A stretch of DNA of 5,550 bases from Ferruginibacter sp. (GTDB lineage Bacteria; Bacteroidota; Bacteroidia; Chitinophagales; Chitinophagaceae). The notes under the pieces are model-generated. The model was not told the origin of the DNA. It ran no database searches and saw only the letters and a program-made list of their open reading frames with translations. Of the stretch, positions 1 through 5,550 are shown piece after piece (position 1 is the first letter of the stretch; the number at the start of each line of letters is the position of its first letter). The translations under genes were made by a program, and so were the position numbers. The DNA lies in contig JANYFI010000089.1 in the NCBI GenBank assembly GCA_025362765.1, positions 1 to 5,550 of the forward strand, given 5' to 3'.

Positions 1-348
1 GATTAGGCAGAAACCGCTTCTGTCTACTACTAGTTCGGCAGCGGAGGGCGCGAGGGTATGCAGTCGCTTTGGGCTGATCTCGTGCACTCTCGCGCCTTCT
101 GGGTGAGCTACGTCGCCGCCGGCGTGGATGTGTTCGGGTGCCCGACGCTTCACGCCGACCTGCGGACACTGGAATCGCAGCCGTACAGCGGGGCGTCACT
201 GACCTTCGGGTTCCCCGGCGGCCACCTCCTCCGGTTGCGGGTATCGGCAGGGGAACACCAACTGGAACACTTGGACGACGACTACGACAACCCGCAACTG
301 GTCGGCACGATGGACTGCCACCAGATGAGCGACCTGTTCCGGTGGGAC
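1..348. other. GC-rich segment of foreign or chimeric origin
   Basis: This stretch differs sharply in composition from the rest of the window: 44 of 60 bases are G or C at 181-240, against 24 of 60 at 421-480. The change occurs within a few codons around base 349. From 58 the plus-strand frame has mostly G or C in third positions, so this looks like genuine coding sequence from a high-GC organism and not a random GC island. Bases 1-57 hold no gene I can support; an in-frame TAG lies at 31-33. No integrase, direct repeat or IS end is visible at the boundary. An assembly chimera is the simplest explanation; recent horizontal transfer is the alternative. Confidence 0.75.
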
Positions 349-1134
349 TTTGAGGAAATCACCACCAATCTTCAACAGCTGTTTGGATGGTGGCAATCGG
401 TAACCTGTGAGGATGTAAACGGAGATGGAAAACCAGACTTAATATTAGGAAATATGGGAGAGAACTTTTATCTGCACCCGGATAGCAGCAATCCTGTAAA
501 ATTATGGATCAATGATTTTGATCAAAATGGCGGAATTGATAAAATTCTTACTTACACAGTTAACGGAAGAGATGTGCCCGTGTTCTTAAAGCATGAGATG
601 GAAGAACAAATACCCGGTATTAAAAAAGAGAATTTGAAAAATGAAGATTACTCAAAAAAATCTATCCAGGAATTATTCTCTGCTAACATCATCAATAAAT
701 GTATTGTTAAGAAGGTTAATTATACCAGCTCATGCGTTGCCATTAACCAGGGAAATGGTAAATTCACCATTCAAAATTTACCTGCCCGGGCGCAATTGTC
801 CTGTGTTAATATTATTCATTCAATAGACCTTAACCAGGATGGGCATCCAGACTTGGTGCTGGGATGCAATCAGTTTGGTTTTCAACCGCAATTCGAAAGG
901 CTGGATGCAAGTCTCGGTGATATCTTAATCAACAATGGAAAGGGCGTATTTATCTGGCAGGACAATGCAAAAACAGGGCTTACCTTAAAAGGAGAAGTAA
1001 GAGATATTCAGGAAATTAAAAGTAAAACAAAAAGGTATCTTTTATTTCTTCAAAATGATGCCTACCCGGTATTAACTGAAATCAATGATAAGGAAACTAA
1101 AGTTGAGCATGAAACTGTAAAAAGAAGCAAGTGA
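58..1134 (+). CDS. Chimeric ORF: unknown GC-rich N-terminus joined to C-terminal part of an FG-GAP/VCBS-repeat (CRTAC1-like) protein
   Basis: The frame encodes 358 residues of two unlike parts. Residues 1-97 are GC-rich, contain no domain I recognise, and begin at ATG 58 behind GGAGGG at 43-48. From about residue 98 the codons become AT-rich and the protein is clearly the end of a Bacteroidota FG-GAP protein. It has the family's GWW motif (110-112), calcium-loop motifs DVNGDGKPD (119-127) and DLNQDGHPD (257-265), a weaker DFDQNGGID (153-161), and the terminal KGEVRDI/KRYLLFLQND block (311-334). This part aligns end to end with residues of about 883-1122 of the intact paralogue at 1520-4888, so roughly three quarters of the original protein is missing. 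The genuine protein would be a predicted surface or periplasmic beta-propeller of unknown ligand. It has five cysteines (117, 215, 226, 249, 270), whereas the same region of the paralogue has none. Its TGA stop overlaps a GTG start for the next, decayed gene. The ORF as read is probably not a natural protein. Confidence 0.7.
   Translation: MQSLWADLVHSRAFWVSYVAAGVDVFGCPTLHADLRTLESQPYSGASLTFGFPGGHLLRLRVSAGEHQLEHLDDDYDNPQLVGTMDCHQMSDLFRWDFEEITTNLQQLFGWWQSVTCEDVNGDGKPDLILGNMGENFYLHPDSSNPVKLWINDFDQNGGIDKILTYTVNGRDVPVFLKHEMEEQIPGIKKENLKNEDYSKKSIQELFSANIINKCIVKKVNYTSSCVAINQGNGKFTIQNLPARAQLSCVNIIHSIDLNQDGHPDLVLGCNQFGFQPQFERLDASLGDILINNGKGVFIWQDNAKTGLTLKGEVRDIQEIKSKTKRYLLFLQNDAYPVLTEINDKETKVEHETVKRSK
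349..1134 (+). pseudogene. C-terminal fragment of an FG-GAP/VCBS-repeat protein, 5' end lost at the composition junction
   Basis: This is the authentic Bacteroidota portion of the preceding ORF, given separately because its true gene probably began far upstream on sequence not present here. It covers the last FG-GAP repeats and the conserved tail. The tail ends in a lysine/glutamate-rich extension (KETKVEHETVKRSK) that the intact paralogue lacks. Nothing inside 349-1134 is disrupted: there are no stops or frameshifts. The gene may therefore be intact in the organism and only truncated by the assembly; in that case it should be called partial, not pseudo. Confidence 0.6.
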
Positions 1135-1511
1135 TCAGAAGAATAGCGTGTTTGATAATAATTGTTGTAACAGGGTTCGTTTACTTCCGCAAAAATTGCC
1201 TGCTAAAAAGAAGCTTTTACTTTGATTAATAGTATCAGCACCAATTGTACAAATGTGGAGATGAAGTTAAAGATATTGCAACAGGAAAAAATCATTTTGA
1301 TTTTTTTACCTCGGTTGGAACGGCTTGGTATTGTAGTGCTTCATAATGGAAAGGAGAATCTTAATTGGGTTGATGCCACAAAAACGGGACTTGAATTTCG
1401 AGGCCAGGTTCGGGATATCAGGAAAATAAACGGAGTAAAAAGCAGGTATTTATTGTTTGTACAAATGATGAGGTTTCTGTCTTGTATCAACTTAACACCA
1501 GTAAAAAATAA
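1131..1511 (+). pseudogene. Decayed, internally deleted FG-GAP/CRTAC1-like paralogue
   Basis: Two remnants of one gene of the same family can be seen. The first starts at GTG 1131, overlapping the previous stop as GTGA. It reads 32 codons to TAA 1227-1229 and begins MIRRIACLIIIVVTGF: basic residues, then a hydrophobic run, as in a signal peptide. The second is a C-terminal piece, recognisable from about 1315 to 1511 by LERLG, HNGKENLNW, DATKTGLEFRGQVRDI and SRYLLFVQ. These match the tails of both neighbouring paralogues, with a gap of about four residues after LERLG. At 1463-1465 one A appears to be lost from an A run. Restoring it gives NDEVSVLYQLNTSKK and a TAA at 1509-1511. Unrestored, the frame runs on to TGA 1525-1527 and overlaps the next gene; a 101-residue reading from TTG 1222 is therefore open but is not a sound gene. 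About 1230-1310 matches nothing I can name. The centre of the gene, probably around 3 kb, is missing. Confidence 0.7.
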
Positions 1512-1519
1512 TTTAAAAA

Positions 1520-4500
1520 GTGCCTGAAATTTTTAATAAACTACTAATCTTCACCAAGCAATCCCAATATGGAATTAAACTGACCGTTTTGGGTACCGCA
1601 ATTTTTCTGCTTTTATTAAACGGGTGTAAACCTCCACAAAAACAAGATCTGTTATTTGAGGTACTTACTGCAGATAAAACCGGCCTGGACTTCCAAAATA
1701 AATTAACCGCTACCAAAGATTTTAACATGTTTGATTACATGTATTTCTATAACGGTGCTGGTGGTGGTGCCGGCGACTTTAACAATGACGGCCTGATTGA
1801 TTTGTTTTTCGCATCCAACCAGGGGCAAAATAAAATCTACCTTAATAAAGGAAAAATGCAATTTAGGGATGTTACAAAAGAAGCAACGATTCCGCAGGAT
1901 GGAGGCTGGTCAACAGGGGTTTCAATTGTAGACATCAATAATGATGGCTTATTGGATATTTATATCTGTAAAGTGGGAAAATATCAAACTTTAAAAAGTA
2001 AAAATCAACTGCTCGTTTGCAAAGGAATCGATAAAAATGGTGTGCCATTTTATGAGGACGAAGCCAAACAATACGGACTTGATTTTAGCGGGTTTAGCAG
2101 CCAGGCGGTTTTTTTTGATTATGATATGGATGGTGATCTCGATATGTTTTTGTTAAATCATTCCGTTCGGCAAAATGGGGGCTTTGCGCCAAGAGCCGAT
2201 TTTTTAGGTACATATAATGAACTTTCAGGCGACCGTCTATATCGTAATGATGGCAAAGTATTTACAGATGTTACAAAGCAATCTAAAATCAATAGTTCCG
2301 CCATTAGTTATGGGTTGGGTATTGCAGTTGCAGATATTAATCTTGATGGTTATCCTGATCTGTATACCGGCAATGACTTTCACGAGAATGATTATTTGTA
2401 TATCAACCAAAAAAACGGCACTTTCAGCGAGGAGAACAATAAACGGCTCATGCATACCAGCCAGTTTTCAATGGGAGTGGATATTGCTGACGTCAACAAT
2501 GACGGCTATCCGGAAATTATTTCGATGGACATGCTTCCCTCAGATCCATACATCTTAAAACGGTCTTTGGGTGAAGATGAATATGATATCTTTTATCATA
2601 AAATTGCAATTGGCTACAATTATCAATATACCAGAAATAACCTGCAGTACAACAGGAGAAATGGGATGTTTAGTGAAATCGGACTTTTCGCTGGTGTGGC
2701 GGCGACGGACTGGAGCTGGTCGCCACTTTGGATGGACTTTGACAATGATGGGTTAAAAGACCTGTTCATTTCTAACGGCATTCCGAAGCGAATGAATGAT
2801 ATGGATTATGTCAACTTTATTTCGAATTCGGAAATTCAACAAAAGCTTCTGGAAAAAAATATGGATGACAGAAACATGGCCCTCATAAATAAATTTCCCG
2901 AAATTAAAATACCCAATAGATTTTTTAAGAACAAAGGCGATATGGAATTTGCCGATATGGCTGACGCAATCGGCAATAACTTACCCACATTTTCTAACGG
3001 GGCTGTTTACGCCGATCTTGACAATGATGGAGATCTTGACGTGGTTGTGAATAATATAAATGATGCGGTTATTGTTTACGAAAACAAATCCAATGATAAA
3101 AAAGACAAGCCGTTTGTTGATTTTAAGTTAAAGGGCAGCGAGACAAATATTAATGCGATCGGATCGAAAATCGTACTATTTGCCAATGGAGGAATAAGAA
3201 CATATGAAAACAATGACACCAAGGGCTTTTTATCAAGCATGGTGATTCCCGTCCATGTGGGATTAACTGCAACAAAAATAGATTCAATGTTTCTTATCTG
3301 GCCAGATAACACCTATCAATCTATAACGGCGAAAATAAACAGTACAATGGTGATCGGGTATAAAAAAGGGTTGCCGAATTTTGATTATTCAAAAATAACC
3401 AGGTTTAACAATAACCCAACCAGCCCGGTAAAAGATGTAACGGCTGAAACCGGGTTAAGTTATTTACATCACGAAAACCCGTTTAGTGAATTTAACCGGG
3501 AACCATTGATTCCACATATGGTCTCAACCGAAGGGCCGGCTTTAGTGGTAGCTGATATTAATCACGATGGGCTGGAAGATGTTTTTATAGGTGCGTCTAA
3601 AACCTTTCACAATGCCATTTTCCTGCAACAACCGGGAGGCAAATTTATACAAAAGCAGCAGCCGGAAATGCTATTGGATAGTATGTACGAAGACGTAGAT
3701 GCCGTATGGACAGACGTAAACAATGATGGGAATATAGATCTTGTAATCGCAAGCGGGGGAAACGAATATTACGGCCATGATGAGCACCTGTTGCCCAGGG
3801 TGTATTTAAATGATGGTAAAGGGAATTTTAAACGAAAGGAAGATGCATTTACAGATATGTACGAAACTTTTAGCAGCGTAGTGCCATATGATTTTAACGG
3901 AGACGGGTTTACTGATCTTTTTATTGGAGGAAGGGATGTGCCCTGGGAGTATGGCCAGACGCCGAAATCATATTTATTGCAAAATGATGGAACCGGTAAA
4001 TTTACTGATGTTACGGATAAGTATGCTAAAGGGCTGTCACAACTAGGTATGGTTACGCAAGGATTGTGGTTTGATATTGATAAGGACGGTGATAAAGATC
4101 TTATAGTTTGTTGCGAATGGGGGGGCATTTATGTTTTTATAAATGATAAGGGCATTTTCACCGAGAAGTTAATCACCGATAAAAAGGGGTGGTGGAATTT
4201 TGTTTTACCAGTGGATATTGACAACGACGGAGATATTGATTTAATAGCGGGCAATCTCGGCCTCAATAGTAAACTAAAGGCCAGCGAAAAAGAACCGGTT
4301 AGACTATATTACAATGATTTTGACAATAATAATAAAAAGGAGCAGATACTGTCCTATTACCTCAACCACAGGGAACTTCCATTTGCAACGAAGGAAGAAC
4401 TGCAGAAACAAATTCCGCTGATTAAAAAGAATTATTTGTATGCCGCAGATTTTGCAAAAGCTTCTATGAATGAGATTTTCTCCAAAGAGAAACTGGCGGA

Positions 4501-4888
4501 TGCTAAGGTGCTTTCCGCTGACGATTTTAACAATTCGCTTTTTATCAATGACGGACATTTAAATTTTAAATCAAACCCCTTACCCTGGGAAGCACAACTG
4601 AGTTCTTATAGAGATGCAATCATAGTGGATGCCAATAACGACAATTTACCCGACGTTTTATTAGTGGGAAATTATTATGAAAATAATATAGAAATGGGCC
4701 GTTATGATGCAGATTTCGGCACCCTGCTTATTAATAAAGGCAAGGGCAATTTAAAGACAGAAAGTTTAAACGGGTTGACTATAAAAGGCCAGGTAAGGCA
4801 TATAAAAGAAATTCTTATTGACCAAAAAAGGAGTTATCTCCTTGCCAAAAACAATGATAGCCTTAGTGTAATCAGATTTACCAAATAA
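1520..4888 (+). CDS. FG-GAP/VCBS-repeat, ASPIC/UnbV-domain (CRTAC1-family) surface lipoprotein
   Basis: This intact 1122-residue protein has a length typical of the Bacteroidota family. An N-terminal signal runs through a hydrophobic stretch (about 21-33) to a lipobox LNGC with Cys36, so it is probably a lipoprotein of the outer membrane. Calcium-loop motifs of the D-x-[DN]-x-D-G type occur at about residues 86, 138, 200, 272, 324, 406, 499, 679, 732, 791, 852, 899 and 1037, the last degenerate (DANNDNLPD). They imply one or two beta-propellers. An ASPIC/UnbV domain lies between the two repeat blocks, at about 535-612, shown by FLSSMVIPVHVGL and IDSMFLIWPDN. GTG 1520 is chosen because an in-frame TAA lies at 1514-1516 and no ATG precedes the lipobox; TTG 1589 would leave too short a signal. 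No Shine-Dalgarno site is seen, as is usual in the phylum. It follows the decayed paralogue by 8 bases once that frame is restored, so cotranscription is likely. The family is often linked with SusC/SusD loci, but its ligand and function are unknown. Calling it an enzyme would be unsupported. Confidence 0.93.
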   Translation: MPEIFNKLLIFTKQSQYGIKLTVLGTAIFLLLLNGCKPPQKQDLLFEVLTADKTGLDFQNKLTATKDFNMFDYMYFYNGAGGGAGDFNNDGLIDLFFASNQGQNKIYLNKGKMQFRDVTKEATIPQDGGWSTGVSIVDINNDGLLDIYICKVGKYQTLKSKNQLLVCKGIDKNGVPFYEDEAKQYGLDFSGFSSQAVFFDYDMDGDLDMFLLNHSVRQNGGFAPRADFLGTYNELSGDRLYRNDGKVFTDVTKQSKINSSAISYGLGIAVADINLDGYPDLYTGNDFHENDYLYINQKNGTFSEENNKRLMHTSQFSMGVDIADVNNDGYPEIISMDMLPSDPYILKRSLGEDEYDIFYHKIAIGYNYQYTRNNLQYNRRNGMFSEIGLFAGVAATDWSWSPLWMDFDNDGLKDLFISNGIPKRMNDMDYVNFISNSEIQQKLLEKNMDDRNMALINKFPEIKIPNRFFKNKGDMEFADMADAIGNNLPTFSNGAVYADLDNDGDLDVVVNNINDAVIVYENKSNDKKDKPFVDFKLKGSETNINAIGSKIVLFANGGIRTYENNDTKGFLSSMVIPVHVGLTATKIDSMFLIWPDNTYQSITAKINSTMVIGYKKGLPNFDYSKITRFNNNPTSPVKDVTAETGLSYLHHENPFSEFNREPLIPHMVSTEGPALVVADINHDGLEDVFIGASKTFHNAIFLQQPGGKFIQKQQPEMLLDSMYEDVDAVWTDVNNDGNIDLVIASGGNEYYGHDEHLLPRVYLNDGKGNFKRKEDAFTDMYETFSSVVPYDFNGDGFTDLFIGGRDVPWEYGQTPKSYLLQNDGTGKFTDVTDKYAKGLSQLGMVTQGLWFDIDKDGDKDLIVCCEWGGIYVFINDKGIFTEKLITDKKGWWNFVLPVDIDNDGDIDLIAGNLGLNSKLKASEKEPVRLYYNDFDNNNKKEQILSYYLNHRELPFATKEELQKQIPLIKKNYLYAADFAKASMNEIFSKEKLADAKVLSADDFNNSLFINDGHLNFKSNPLPWEAQLSSYRDAIIVDANNDNLPDVLLVGNYYENNIEMGRYDADFGTLLINKGKGNLKTESLNGLTIKGQVRHIKEILIDQKRSYLLAKNNDSLSVIRFTK
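1577..1627 (+). other. Lipoprotein signal peptide core and lipobox (Cys36)
   Basis: Lys20, the hydrophobic stretch LTVLGTAIFLLLL and then N-G-C form a type II signal, with the lipidated cysteine codon TGT at 1625-1627. Residues KPPQKQD follow the cysteine. They lack the acidic cluster seen in some Bacteroidota surface-export signals, so the final side of the outer membrane cannot be read from this alone. The 20-residue region before the hydrophobic core is long, which leaves some doubt about the exact start codon. Confidence 0.8.
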
Positions 4889-4897
4889 TTTCAAGTG

Positions 4898-5550
4898 TTA
4901 TTTTATGGGATAATAAATTTGTGTTACCCACTTTGAACTGTCTGGGTCCTTTATTCTATCAGTAACAAGGAATTGGAAGGGTCTTGCCATTATTGTTCTT
5001 TGGTGATCCATAAGATAATTTTTTTGAGCGCTCACTGCTTTTTCAATTGTTCCAACACCCCCTTTTACAGCCGTTAATAGAAATTTTGCATCCGAGGGTA
5101 ATGCTTTTAATAAAAATGTGTCATTTGCAGCAATTGTCTCTTTCAGTGGTATTGCCACTTCGGTTTCATAATGATTACTGTCTAGCTTAAATACATCAAC
5201 CATGGGGAAATTTTGTTCAGTTGCACCGAATCTTGAAATATACTTTCTCACCTTTTCTATAATACCATATATTTCATCGGTAGAAGGATAATGGGGAAAA
5301 ACCTGTCGGGTTGATACCAGCCGATCTACAGGGCTTTTCTGTTCACTGGTATTGATGCCATACAGATTGACTGGATTGCTAATAAACATCTTAAGGGCAG
5401 CAAGAATTTCTGTCATTTTATATCTAATTAAACGACCATGGCAATACGCAGCAATTTTAGTGAACGGATTAGAACCAGTTTTTAGTAGAGTACTCCAAAC
5501 AATTATCGTACTATCTGTTCCCTTTGGATAAAACTGTATGAATGTGCTGT
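4898..5550 (-). CDS. SRPBCC-GyrI-like fusion protein, 5' end beyond the window
   Basis: The frame ends at TAA (complement of 4898-4900) and stays open to the window edge, so the gene is partial. The first Met in the window (5416) is internal. The 44 codons upstream of it read smoothly and contain FYPKGTDSTIIVW and NPFTKIAAYCHGRL, like the final strand and C-terminal helix of an SRPBCC (START-like) domain. That helix continues into MTEILAALKMFI. Next comes a GyrI-like/AraC effector-binding domain, about residues 45-172 counted from Met 5416. It has YPSTDEIYGIIEKV, ETEVAIPL, LTAVKGG, and the closing LVTDRIKDPDSSKW and IYYPIK typical of this family. There is no DNA-binding domain in the visible part. 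Fusions of this type are common in Bacteroidota, usually with an N-terminal membrane or signal segment, which would lie off this window. A small-molecule-binding role is likely from the folds; the ligand is unknown. The gene is convergent with the FG-GAP gene, 9 bases apart. Confidence 0.85.
   Translation of the reverse strand, partial: STFIQFYPKGTDSTIIVWSTLLKTGSNPFTKIAAYCHGRLIRYKMTEILAALKMFISNPVNLYGINTSEQKSPVDRLVSTRQVFPHYPSTDEIYGIIEKVRKYISRFGATEQNFPMVDVFKLDSNHYETEVAIPLKETIAANDTFLLKALPSDAKFLLTAVKGGVGTIEKAVSAQKNYLMDHQRTIMARPFQFLVTDRIKDPDSSKWVTQIYYPIK

Noticed and set aside
138..396. Overlapping open frames on both strands in the GC-rich segment (138-353 plus, 196-396 minus)
   Set aside because: High GC lowers stop frequency, and these frames have low-complexity arginine/proline or valine runs. 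The frame from 58 has the better third-position bias, and the minus frame crosses the composition junction.
1513..1728. Minus-strand open frame opposite the lipoprotein start
   Set aside because: It is antisense to the signal peptide and first domain of a clear gene, has no recognisable features, and is best read as a shadow.
2109..2116. Run of eight T inside the lipoprotein gene as a possible phase-variation tract
   Set aside because: It encodes part of VFFDYDMDG, a conserved FG-GAP position. A single run of this length is unremarkable in AT-rich coding DNA, and there is no sign of an alternative frame in use.
2217..2558. 113-residue plus-strand frame within the lipoprotein gene
   Set aside because: It is an out-of-frame reading of conserved FG-GAP repeats with no independent protein features, so it was treated as a shadow.
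3769..4128. 119-residue minus-strand open frame, the longest antisense frame in the lipoprotein gene
   Set aside because: It is serine/proline-rich and lies opposite FG-GAP repeats that are plainly coding on the plus strand. There is no family resemblance or start signal.
4898..4920. Possible bidirectional terminator hairpin between the convergent genes
   Set aside because: Only a short, interrupted A/T stem around GGG can be drawn, and it lies inside the minus-strand coding end. There is no stable GC stem followed by a T run.

Overview
The window looks like a fragment of a Bacteroidota genome, probably from the Chitinophagaceae/Sphingobacteriaceae side. From about base 349 onward it is AT-rich. 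It carries long FG-GAP/VCBS-repeat proteins with an ASPIC/UnbV (CRTAC1-like) domain, one with a lipoprotein signal, and an SRPBCC-GyrI fusion. All are common in that phylum, and recognisable Shine-Dalgarno sites are absent. The assignment rests on protein style, not on a database search.

Layout. Bases 1-348 are strikingly GC-rich (hand count 44/60 at 181-240, against 24/60 at 421-480). They encode the start of an unrecognised protein with strong G/C third positions. At about 345-358 this stretch runs in frame into the C-terminal quarter of an FG-GAP protein (to 1134). The join is most simply an assembly chimera, or else a recent recombination. Next (1131-1511) is the wreck of a second FG-GAP paralogue. 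It retains a signal-peptide-like start overlapping the previous stop (GTGA) and a C-terminal remnant with a one-base deletion; the middle is missing. A third paralogue (1520-4888) is intact: an 1122-residue predicted surface lipoprotein with about 13 calcium-binding-type DxNxDG motifs and a central ASPIC/UnbV domain. Convergent to it, 9 bases away, lies the 3' part of a minus-strand gene (4898 to beyond 5550) with an SRPBCC tail and a complete GyrI-like effector-binding domain.

How it fits together. The three plus-strand genes are collinear paralogues packed head to tail with overlapping or near-touching ends. This suggests one transcription unit grown by tandem duplication, with one copy since decayed. 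In Bacteroidota such proteins often sit near SusC/SusD outer-membrane uptake genes; none is visible here, and their molecular function is not established. The minus-strand gene is probably independent. I saw no RNA gene, CRISPR array, insertion sequence or convincing terminator, and no clear evidence of a new biological system. The most notable points are the composition junction and the decayed tandem paralogue.
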